A stretch of DNA of 64,000 nucleotides from Thermodesulfobacteriota bacterium (GTDB taxonomy: Bacteria; Desulfobacterota; Desulfobacteria; Desulfobacterales; Desulfosudaceae): NCBI GenBank assembly GCA_040753795.1, contig JBFMDX010000004.1, positions 186,001 to 250,000 on the forward strand, in the 5' to 3' direction. The position numbers were made by a program, and so were the translations under genes. The notes below the pieces were generated by a model, which was not told the DNA's origin, searched no databases, and worked only from the letters and a program-made list of their open reading frames with translations. Below are positions 7,961 to 14,593 of this stretch, piece by piece (the first letter of the stretch is position 1; each line of letters opens with the position of its first letter).

Positions 7961-8087
7961 GATTGCTCAAACCAGCTCATTGAGAAAAAGATGGGCGGGG
8001 CAGAGACGAATTCCGTCTTTGGTCAACACATCCGGTCTGTCGTCTAAAGTGAGCTGGATGGCGGATACCGAAGGGAAGCGCTGTTTG
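7961..8087. repeat. Direct repeat shared with 7054-7180
   Basis: Lies within the 3' end of the intact ATPase gene. Ungapped 127-bp match with only a few differences; the copies are 907 bp apart and enclose vapBC. Confidence 0.85.
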
Positions 8088-9115
8088 AGGTAGCGGAGGG
8101 ACGGGCTCTGGGCTTTGCCGGATAATTTGGCTTCTATAAAATGTAATGGTTTGCCGTCCTCCATGATCACGAAATCAACCTCCCGCTTATCGATGTCTCT
8201 GAAATAGCGGAGCTCCAGATTTTTGCCCTCGGTATCCTGCAGGTAGAAGATCCATTTTAACAAGTGGAAGGCGATCAGATTTTCAAAGCGGGCGCCCCTG
8301 TCCGGCACAACGGTCCAGTCCATATGATAATGTTTGGCTTCTTTTTTTACAGCGCGAATCCGGTCGGCGCCAAAGGGATAAATCCGGAAGACCATATACA
8401 GATTTTCCAGCATTTCCATCCAGCGGGAAACAGACGGGTGAGACACCTGTAAATCCTCGCGCAGCGCATTCAATGAAAGCGGTGATCCGACAAGTTCCGG
8501 CAAACGAATAGCCATGTGTTCGATCAGGTTGACATCCTTCACGTTTTCAAGAGCCGTCAGGTCGCCCTGGATGATGCGCGATCGATATTCCCGGCTCCAT
8601 CGTCGGGTTTCCTTTTCGGACTGAAGCAGAAACGGCTCGGGAAAGCCGCCGTAAACCAGCAGGTCTTCAATCGTTTTTAGCGATGGGGATTTTAATTCGG
8701 CGCAAGAAAACGGCAACAGCCGGTAATAGTGATAACGGCCCTGTAATGAATCGCCGCCGCGGCGATAATAATCCAGCCGGGCGCTTCCGGTAACCAGAAT
8801 GTTTAATTCAGACCGGCGCTTATCAAAAAGCCCTTTGACCACCTGTCGCCATCGCGAATATTTATGAATTTCATCCAAAACCAAAGGCCCCGCACCCGCC
8901 GGAAAAGCCTCCTTCATGATATTTTCGCGATCCTCCGCCGCATCCCAGTTCAAATAGCGCGTGGCTGGATCCCCGTTCATTGATTCGCATATATGCCGGG
9001 CAAGGGTGGTCTTTCCGGTCTGGCGCGGTCCGCCGATAAAAACCATTTTCCGCTTTAGATCATCCAGTACCGGCTGTTCGATATAACGGGCGACATGTTC
9101 GGACATTTTAATCAC
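7967..9115 (-). CDS. AAA ATPase with DUF4143 domain
   Basis: 382 residues. Walker A GGPRQTGKTT near residues 28-37, Walker B-like PLVLDEIHKY about residue 82, then a winged-helix/DUF4143 region ending in a nuclease-like segment RDIDKREVDFVIM...HFIEAKLSG (D...E-x-K). This family is frequent in accessory DNA; proposed roles are NTP-dependent regulation or defence, with no settled function. It is transcribed toward the VapBC genes from a promoter at 9149-9177. An ATG four codons downstream (MSEHV) is an alternative start. Confidence 0.88.
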   Translation of the reverse strand: MIKMSEHVARYIEQPVLDDLKRKMVFIGGPRQTGKTTLARHICESMNGDPATRYLNWDAAEDRENIMKEAFPAGAGPLVLDEIHKYSRWRQVVKGLFDKRRSELNILVTGSARLDYYRRGGDSLQGRYHYYRLLPFSCAELKSPSLKTIEDLLVYGGFPEPFLLQSEKETRRWSREYRSRIIQGDLTALENVKDVNLIEHMAIRLPELVGSPLSLNALREDLQVSHPSVSRWMEMLENLYMVFRIYPFGADRIRAVKKEAKHYHMDWTVVPDRGARFENLIAFHLLKWIFYLQDTEGKNLELRYFRDIDKREVDFVIMEDGKPLHFIEAKLSGKAQSPSLRYLKQRFPSVSAIQLTLDDRPDVLTKDGIRLCPAHLFLNELV

Positions 9116-9148
9116 CGCCTAAAAACACACGCTAGTTTTTTAATGTGT

Positions 9149-9177
9149 ATGTTAACGTGCTTGCATATTTTCGTCAA
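9149..9177 (-). promoter_or_regulatory. Promoter of the DUF4143 ATPase
   Basis: On the - strand TTGACG, 17-bp spacer, TAACAT, followed 33 bp later by the start codon at 9115. Confidence 0.6.
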
Positions 9178-9224
9178 GCGGAATAAGGGGGCATAATCGG
9201 AATCAAAAAGAGTATAAAAAATCA

Positions 9225-9254
9225 TTGACAGGCATTGCCTATATCCACTATTCT
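9225..9254 (+). promoter_or_regulatory. Promoter of the AbiE-like pair
   Basis: TTGACA (9225-9230) and TATTCT (9249-9254), 18-bp spacing. An inverted repeat CTATTC/GAATAG (9248-9253, 9270-9275) straddles the expected start of transcription and could be an autoregulatory operator. Confidence 0.6.
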
Positions 9255-9284
9255 TTATTTGCGATTTGCGAATAGAGAACAAGT

Positions 9285-9827
9285 ATGATTTTAAAACCCC
9301 AGGACATATTCACGGTGCTCAAGCTGATTGCCATTGGCAATGGCGATTGGTCATACGCCAGGCTTGCCGTGGATTTGGGAATGAGCACATCGGAAGTCCA
9401 TGCCGCGATAAAAAGATCCCTGCAAGCCCGGCTGGCGGTTCAGTATAATTTTCGGATACGGCCAAACATACAAAATCTCCATGAGTTTCTGATACATGGC
9501 ATACGGTATGTGTTTATCCCGGAGCGGGGGGAGATAACGCGCGGCGTTCCAACGATTCACGGGGCCGCTTTTATGGAAAAAATGCTGGCGTCATCAGGCG
9601 GCCCCCTGCCGGTCTGGCCGGATCCGGAGGGGCCGGTACGCGGGGAGTCTTTTTCCCCACTATACCGGTCCGCGCCGTCAGCTTCCCGCAAAGACGATCA
9701 ATTTTACGAACTGCTGGTGCTGGTAGACGCGCTTCGTGCCGGCAACGCCAGAGAACACAAACTCGCGGCGTCTGAAATTCAGAAGAGGTTTGATAATTAT
9801 CGAGAGCGCTCAAAATCCCAATCTTGA
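9285..9827 (+). CDS. Winged-helix protein, probable partner of an AbiEii-like nucleotidyltransferase
   Basis: 180 residues. The N-terminal part (about 1-70) predicts a helix-turn-helix (DWSYARLAVDLGMSTSEVHAAIKRSLQARL); the remainder is unrecognised. Its end overlaps the following nucleotidyltransferase-fold gene by 38 bp, the usual organisation of type IV toxin-antitoxin or AbiE-like modules, in which the DNA-binding partner represses the operon. Assignment as antitoxin is inferred from context. Confidence 0.65.
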   Translation: MILKPQDIFTVLKLIAIGNGDWSYARLAVDLGMSTSEVHAAIKRSLQARLAVQYNFRIRPNIQNLHEFLIHGIRYVFIPERGEITRGVPTIHGAAFMEKMLASSGGPLPVWPDPEGPVRGESFSPLYRSAPSASRKDDQFYELLVLVDALRAGNAREHKLAASEIQKRFDNYRERSKSQS

Positions 9828-10509
9828 ACTGCTGGAAGCAGTCGCCCAAGAATTGCTGCCCCTTAACCACGAAGTCGTTTTTCTGGGAGGCGCCGCCACC
9901 GGCTTGCTGCTGACGGATACCGCTGCCCCGCCCATTCGCATTACCCGAGATATCGATATTATTATCGAGGTGGTTTCTCTGGCTGCGTATCATCGGTTTA
10001 ATGAAAAACTGCGGAATCTGGGCTTTTCTGAAGACTTGTCTCCGGACGCCCCGCTGTGCCGCTGGCTGAAAAAGGGCATGATTCTGGATGTTATGCCAAC
10101 AAATCCGGCCATTCTCGGATTTGGAAACCGGTGGTTTGCAAAAGCCTTCGCATCAGCCTGTTACCATCGACTGCCTTCCGGACAGGAAATCAAGTTGCTG
10201 CCGGCGCCGTTTTTCCTGGCGACAAAAATTGAAGCTTTTCAGCATCGCGGCAACGCCGATTTTGTCTTCAGCACCGATATGGAAGATATGGTTACCGTCA
10301 TTGACGGCCGGCCTGAAATTGTTACCGAAGTAAACGAAGCCGAATCAGAACTGAAAAAATATATCAGGGATTATTTTGCTGATTTACTTTTACTTCAGGG
10401 GTTCTACGAAGCGCTGCCGGGATTCTTACCGCCTGATAAAGCAAGTCAGGCGAGAGCGACGCACGTGATCAGCCGTATGGAAGAAATTGCTGGCCGGAGA
10501 AGTTCATAA
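9790..10509 (+). CDS. AbiEii-like nucleotidyltransferase-fold protein
   Basis: 239 residues if started at TTG 9790 (LIIIESAQNPNLELLEAV); a GTG at 9736 is possible but gives a non-homologous-looking leader and a 92-bp overlap. The minimal nucleotidyltransferase core is clear: FLGGAATGLLL followed by TRDIDIII (GG...DxD), then a third acidic region near LDVMP. AbiEii-type toxins transfer nucleotides to tRNA or other targets. Operon partner of the winged-helix gene immediately upstream. Confidence 0.7.
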   Translation: MIIIESAQNPNLELLEAVAQELLPLNHEVVFLGGAATGLLLTDTAAPPIRITRDIDIIIEVVSLAAYHRFNEKLRNLGFSEDLSPDAPLCRWLKKGMILDVMPTNPAILGFGNRWFAKAFASACYHRLPSGQEIKLLPAPFFLATKIEAFQHRGNADFVFSTDMEDMVTVIDGRPEIVTEVNEAESELKKYIRDYFADLLLLQGFYEALPGFLPPDKASQARATHVISRMEEIAGRRSS

Positions 10510-10584
10510 AAACTGCATCAAAAATACGGAACGCCCACCACCGTATATAAACCCGAACTAATTTTCACACACAGCAGTCTAGCC

Positions 10585-10620
10585 AAAGAAAAAGGGCTAA
10601 CCGGTGCTTCGGTTAACCCT
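10585..10620 (-). terminator. Duplicate of the tRNA-Ala terminator
   Basis: On the - strand AGGGTTAACCG, 6-nt loop, CGGTTAGCCCT, then TTTTTCTTT. Same position relative to the tRNA fragment as the terminator at 14162-14189, but with different stem bases that still pair. Confidence 0.8.
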
Positions 10621-10640
10621 TCCTCATCATTGACTGTTTT

Positions 10641-10687
10641 TGGTGGAGCTGAGGGGGATCGAACCCCTGACCGCACATGACTGCCAG
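10641..10687 (-). pseudogene. 3' half of tRNA-Ala(GGC), probable attachment-site scar
   Basis: 32 bp (10641-10672) are identical to the 3' end of the tRNA at 14210-14286 including CCA and T-arm; after a 2-bp insertion identity resumes and stops just past the anticodon loop. The 5' half is absent. A truncated tRNA 3' half of this kind is the classic product of tyrosine-recombinase integration in a tRNA gene. Confidence 0.8.
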
Positions 10688-10700
10688 ACAAAACCCGCGA

Positions 10701-10825
10701 GCTTCCTAACCCCCCTCAATTTTTACAGGTAGCTGAATTTGTTTGGTTTTTGATTTTTATGTTTTGGCAGATTTTCCATGTTTTTGCCAATTTTAGAAAT
10801 TTTTCACACACAGATTCACACACAG
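10701..10825. repeat. Island-flanking repeat, copy 1
   Basis: About 90% identical to 14020-14143, beginning GCTTCCTAACC and ending with a TTCACACACAGATTCACACA block. In the left copy it follows the tRNA fragment; in the right copy it precedes the tRNA terminator, so the order is permuted as expected of integrated-element ends. Confidence 0.85.
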
Positions 10826-10925
10826 AAATTCGGAGTCTCTTTGTTTCTGTCGATTTATCCTTGTCGGTTCTCGGTGAAAAGATCAGCGTTGCGGATGATG
10901 CAAGAATGGATTTCTTCGAAGAAAG

Positions 10926-11579
10926 TTAAGGGTTCTTATCCCCGAAGGGGATAAAAAGATATCTGCAAATTATATCTTCAAGCTCTCCAAGAAGCCGCTC
11001 CTCTTTATCATCTTCCTTGTCATTCATGATGCGGTGAATCATTTCCGTGCTTATCCAGAATAGCATGGTTGCGGCGTCCTCAATATTATCCACACGAATA
11101 AATTGTTTATACTGATTCAATAAATTGATTAAAAACAAAATTATTTTTTTTTCTTCTTCTTTGTTCATTTTGTTTACGTCTTCATCCAGTAAAATCAGCG
11201 CCTGGGCATCCTGGTGAATCATCGGGTTGATTTCATGAGATTCTTTTAAGGAGCGAATTAAGGAACGAACCAGCTTTTTTCCGTTATCAAGATTTTCTGT
11301 GGCACGATCGCCTACGTCTCTATTGATATTCTGGAATGCTTTTTCAGATGCCTCTTTATAGAATCTCTTGATTAATTCTATGGCAACTTCCTTCTTGTTA
11401 TTGAAATATGCGTAAAAAGATCCGGTAGCCACACCGGCACGTTGAGCCAGATCATGCGATGTTATTTTAAAATATCCTTTTGCGGCAGAGAGATCCCAGG
11501 CGGCTTGCAAGATCTTTTCTTTGGTCTCAATGCTGCGCTTTTGTAATGGTATTCGAGCTTTATTTCTTACTCTAGTCAC
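10926..11579 (-). CDS. TetR-family transcriptional repressor
   Basis: 217 residues. The N-terminal helix-turn-helix (about 18-64) has the family pattern KEKILQAAWDLSAAKGY...DLAQRAGVATGSFYAYFNNKKE; the C-terminal ligand domain is divergent. It is divergent from the enoyl-CoA hydratase-like and SDR genes, and the shared intergenic region contains two identical-architecture operators (11661-11676 and 11692-11707). A fatty acyl or acyl-CoA type effector is plausible from the neighbours but unproven. Confidence 0.92.
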   Translation of the reverse strand: MTRVRNKARIPLQKRSIETKEKILQAAWDLSAAKGYFKITSHDLAQRAGVATGSFYAYFNNKKEVAIELIKRFYKEASEKAFQNINRDVGDRATENLDNGKKLVRSLIRSLKESHEINPMIHQDAQALILLDEDVNKMNKEEEKKIILFLINLLNQYKQFIRVDNIEDAATMLFWISTEMIHRIMNDKEDDKEERLLGELEDIICRYLFIPFGDKNP

Positions 11580-11660
11580 AATTGCTTTCCCAAATTAATT
11601 CGTCTAATTTCTTTTAATTACAACTTATTAAGTAATTTTTATAAAATAATCAATATAAAT

Positions 11661-11676
11661 ATGACATAAAGGTCAT
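11661..11676. promoter_or_regulatory. TetR operator 1
   Basis: ATGAC-N6-GTCAT palindrome, 85 bp upstream of the tetR start codon. Confidence 0.75.
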
Positions 11677-11691
11677 TTTTCTCTTTACAAT

Positions 11692-11707
11692 ATGACTTTC
11701 ATGTCAT
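11692..11707. promoter_or_regulatory. TetR operator 2
   Basis: Second ATGAC-N6-GTCAT, exactly 31 bp (about three helical turns) from operator 1. Its presence over the ATG at 11692 argues that this ATG is not the start of the next gene. Confidence 0.75.
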
Positions 11708-11778
11708 ATTCATCTCTTTACAAAGATTATAATAATCAGCAATTCCACGGTGTCGAAAGCAAAGGGGAACGTGAAAGC

Positions 11779-12816
11779 ATGGAATATAAATATCTAGAAA
11801 CAAGAAAAGAGAATTATACGCTCTGGGTCAAAATAAAAAATCCGCCGGTAAATTTCCTGACGGTGGCTATGCTCGAAGAGCTATTTACTGTGGTCAAGCA
11901 GGTATCCCATGATGATTCTGTCAGAGTTTTCATTCTGACCGGCGGCATGGAAGATATCTACATCATGCATTTCTCCATCCCCGAGCTTCTTGGTCTGTCG
12001 ACGGACAATAAAAAACTGCTCCTCAATCTTTTCGTAAAAACAAGAATAACCGGCGCTGTTTTAAAATACATGACCACGCATACCAACTGGGTGATGGATT
12101 GTTTTGGATGGTATGAAACCATGATGCTGAAATTTGCCAGGAGTATAAGCGGTTATTCTTCGAGCCTCTATTTGTGGTTTATCATGCAGCGTGTCTATTT
12201 TGCGATTGAACGACTTAATAAAATAACCATTGCCGCAATCAACGGTAATTGCAACGGAGGCGGCACCGAGCTTTCCGCCTGTTTCGATTTCCGGTTTATG
12301 GTGGGCGATCAGGGATTCACCATCGGCCAGCCGGAGGTGCTGATCAATATCGTTCCCGGCGGCGGTTCGACACAGAGACTACCGCGCCTGATCGGCAGGG
12401 CCAAAGCGCTGGAGTTGATGCTGCGCGGCAATCAGTTGGACGCCGTGGAAGCCCAACGCATCGGTTTAATCACCGGATTTTTCGACAAGGCTCAATTCCA
12501 GGCAAAGGTGCGGGAATTCGCCGATCTGATGAGCAGGCGGCCGATGACGGCCGTGGATGCGATTAAGAAATGCGTCCATGATGGTATGGAAACAACCTTG
12601 AGGCACGGATTAAGCATCGAGATGGAGCAGAGCATCCGCTGCCTGGATATCCAAGATACCATGAACGCCATGCAGGCTTATATCCGATATCTCGATGAAC
12701 ATATTAATTCAATGGACCGTCAGAAAATGACGACCGAGGATCTTAACAAAGTCGTCCAGGAAACCGTGAAGCATATGGAGGAAGGTCATCTCTACAAATT
12801 TAAGCACGGTAAATAG
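11779..12816 (+). CDS. Enoyl-CoA hydratase/isomerase (crotonase) family protein
   Basis: 345 residues from ATG 11779 (ribosome site AAAGGGGA); the frame is open to an ATG at 11692, but that overlaps an operator. Crotonase landmarks: NPPVNFL near the start, the oxyanion-hole block NGNCNGGGTELSACFDFR, and GQPEVLINIVPGGGSTQRLPRLIG. Compared with ordinary hydratases (about 260 residues) it has a roughly 70-residue insertion (IPELLGLSTDN...FIMQRVYFAIERL) between the first strand region and the oxyanion hole. The Glu in QPE is present, the second catalytic acid position is not obvious, so hydratase versus isomerase cannot be decided. First gene of a tetR-controlled pair. Confidence 0.85.
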   Translation: MEYKYLETRKENYTLWVKIKNPPVNFLTVAMLEELFTVVKQVSHDDSVRVFILTGGMEDIYIMHFSIPELLGLSTDNKKLLLNLFVKTRITGAVLKYMTTHTNWVMDCFGWYETMMLKFARSISGYSSSLYLWFIMQRVYFAIERLNKITIAAINGNCNGGGTELSACFDFRFMVGDQGFTIGQPEVLINIVPGGGSTQRLPRLIGRAKALELMLRGNQLDAVEAQRIGLITGFFDKAQFQAKVREFADLMSRRPMTAVDAIKKCVHDGMETTLRHGLSIEMEQSIRCLDIQDTMNAMQAYIRYLDEHINSMDRQKMTTEDLNKVVQETVKHMEEGHLYKFKHGK

Positions 12817-12846
12817 AGGGAACAATTATTATCAAGGAGACTAATT

Positions 12847-13716
12847 ATGGCTAAAACCATACTGGTGACCGGTGCATCCAGCGGTATCGGTTGGGCGACA
12901 TCGCTGGAACTTGCCGAAAAAGGATGGCGAGTGTTTGCTGCTGTCCGGAAGGAGGCAGACGCACAAAAACTGCGCGAGGCCTCTTCCGACAGAATCACAC
13001 CGGTGATAATGGACGTTGTGGACTATGAAAGCGTTAAGAAAGCAGCGGTGGAGATTGAAAAAATGCTCAACGGCGCCGGCCTGGACGCGCTGTTTAATAA
13101 CGCAGGAATATCTGTCCAGGGTCCGCTGGAAATAATACCTATCGAACTCTTTGAACAGCAGATACGGGTTAATGTTTTCGGTCACGTATTCGTAACGCAG
13201 ACCTTTCTCCCCCTTTTACGCAAAGCGCAGGGAAGAATCGTGTTCACAAGTTCCGAGAGTGGCAGGATAACACTGCCGCTCATGGCGCCTTATTCATCTT
13301 CAAAATTCGCGCTTGAGGCGGTGGCCAACGCCCTCAGAATAGAGCTTCGTCCATGGAAAATCAGGGTCTCTTCTGTGGAATTGCAGACAATAAAAACACC
13401 CATGTGGGAAAAAATAGACACCAGTACTGAAAAATTGATGGCATCCATTCCTCCGCAGGCCAGAGACCTATACCAAAATGAGCTGAAAACTTTGAGCGTT
13501 TTTCCTAAATGGCATGCGGAGATGGGGATATCCATGAAAAAGGCCGTCAGGGTAATCATTCGCGCCCTCAGCGCAAGAAGTCCCAAAGCCCGCTACCTGG
13601 TAGGTTATGAGGCCAGGTTTTTGGTCTACAGCCACGCCATCACGCCTATCTGGATGATGGACTGGTTCTCGAGCAAAATTATGATACTGCTGGGTAAATT
13701 TATAAAGTCAAAATGA
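12847..13716 (+). CDS. Short-chain dehydrogenase/reductase
   Basis: 289 residues, preceded by CAAGGAG. Rossmann motif TGASSGIG near residue 9, NNAG about residue 85, catalytic Ser in FTSSESG and YSSSK. Classical SDR reading NAD(P)H; the longer C-terminus with KKAVRVIIRALSARSPKARYLVG resembles retinol/steroid-type SDRs, so a lipid alcohol or ketone is a likely substrate. It follows the crotonase-like gene by 30 bp and probably shares its TetR-controlled transcript. Confidence 0.88.
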   Translation: MAKTILVTGASSGIGWATSLELAEKGWRVFAAVRKEADAQKLREASSDRITPVIMDVVDYESVKKAAVEIEKMLNGAGLDALFNNAGISVQGPLEIIPIELFEQQIRVNVFGHVFVTQTFLPLLRKAQGRIVFTSSESGRITLPLMAPYSSSKFALEAVANALRIELRPWKIRVSSVELQTIKTPMWEKIDTSTEKLMASIPPQARDLYQNELKTLSVFPKWHAEMGISMKKAVRVIIRALSARSPKARYLVGYEARFLVYSHAITPIWMMDWFSSKIMILLGKFIKSK

Positions 13717-14019
13717 ACGGATAGCAGAAAACACGATTGGACGATAAGAATACAAAGGGTAAGCCTCCCTTTACCCTCAAATCTTGACATTTTTTTCACG
13801 TCAGCTGTTCAAAATATGAATCCGTTACACTGTCTCGAAGCTGAAGAGAGGTTGCCTTGATTGCAACAATGCAGGCGTCAGGTTGCTTCATCATCATCCG
13901 ACGGTCAGGCTAAAGTTGTTTATCAATCCAGGGGGGCCGTGAGAGCAAAGTGTTCCCGAATCTACGCTTATCCCTCCACGAGATCCGGCTGGCCGAGCAT
14001 TAGGAATTAAAACCTCTGG

Positions 14020-14143
14020 GCTTCCTAACCGCCTCAATTTTTTCAGGGAGCTGAATTTGTTTAGTTTTTGATTTCCATGTTTTGGCAGATTTTCCATGTT
14101 TCTGCCAATTTTAGAAATTTTTCACACACAGATTCACACATAG
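14020..14143. repeat. Island-flanking repeat, copy 2
   Basis: Counterpart of 10701-10825; ends with TTCACACACAGATTCACACA immediately before the tRNA terminator region. Confidence 0.85.
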
Positions 14144-14154
14144 CAGTCTATCCA

Positions 14155-14189
14155 AAGAAAAAGGGCTAATCAGCGATCTGATTAACCCT
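14155..14189 (-). terminator. tRNA-Ala terminator
   Basis: On the - strand AGGGTTAATCAG, loop ATCG, CTGATTAGCCCT, then TTTTTCTTT; 12-bp stem with one G-U pair, 20 bp past the tRNA 3' end. Confidence 0.9.
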
Positions 14190-14209
14190 TCCTCATCATT
14201 GACTTTTTT

Positions 14210-14286
14210 TGGTGGAGCTGAGGGGGATCGAACCCCTGACCTCATGACTGCCAGTCATGCGCTCTCCCAAACTGAGCTACAGCCCC
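14210..14286 (-). tRNA. tRNA-Ala (GGC anticodon), CCA encoded
   Basis: Acceptor GGGGCTG/CAGCTCC with A73 and CCA, D-arm AGCTCAGTTTGGGAGAGC, anticodon arm CATGA-CTGGCAG-TCATG giving anticodon GGC, and T-arm AGGGGTTCGATCCCCCT. All four stems pair. A promoter lies directly upstream. Confidence 0.97.
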
Positions 14287-14298
14287 AATAAAAAAGAA

Positions 14299-14327
14299 TG
14301 TTTAGCAAAGGGTATGGCCCCAGTCAA
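14299..14327 (-). promoter_or_regulatory. tRNA-Ala promoter
   Basis: TTGACT, 17-bp spacer, TAAACA on the - strand, ending 12 bp before the mature 5' end. Confidence 0.55.
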
Positions 14328-14404
14328 CCATAATTTTCAGGGGGCCTAAAAAAGTTTTGCGGGAAAGCAAAAGGGGCTGTCCCTGCATTTTTGTGTTGGA
14401 ATGC

Positions 14405-14438
14405 CCTGAAAGGGCACGGCGCGCCGTGCCCTTTCAGG
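14405..14438. repeat. 34-bp perfect palindrome (REP-like)
   Basis: Every base pairs: CCTGAAAGGGCACGG, central CGCG, and its inverse. A degenerate relative containing CAGGGCACGG...CCCCTTCAGG lies at about 19329-19358. Confidence 0.85.
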
Positions 14439-14593
14439 TTGGTGGGTCGAGTGCAAGATAAACCTGTAGAGGCGACCAGCGGGTCGTCCCAAGACATTTT
14501 TAGAAAAACGTTGATTCATGCCGGAAAAACGCCCTATATATTAGAGCATTGAAGCGTCCATCCATTTTATTAATATACGACAAGGAGTCCGCC

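Larger units (their letters stand above)
10510..10925. other. Non-coding 416-bp segment with duplicated tRNA-end sequences
   Basis: Holds, left to right, a terminator copy (10593-10620), a 3' half of tRNA-Ala (10641-10687) and a 125-bp repeat (10701-10825) whose other copies lie at 14020-14286. No credible gene; the small frames here lack ribosome sites. Confidence 0.8.
13717..14209. other. Non-coding segment between the island genes and tRNA-Ala
   Basis: Contains a weak hairpin AGGGTAA/TTACCCT (13756-13777) and, at its right end, the second 125-bp repeat and the tRNA terminator. No credible coding frame. Confidence 0.7.
14287..14593. other. Non-coding spacer before the acyl-CoA ligase
   Basis: Contains the tRNA promoter, a 34-bp perfect palindrome and a degenerate GGCGACC/GGTCGTCC element near 14472-14490. 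No gene seen. Confidence 0.7.

Noticed and set aside
11692-11778. Upstream start for the crotonase-like gene
   Set aside because: The ATG is part of the second TetR operator and has no ribosome site; ATG 11779 does.
13756-13777. Terminator after the SDR gene
   Set aside because: Seven-bp stem without a T run directly after it; too weak to call.
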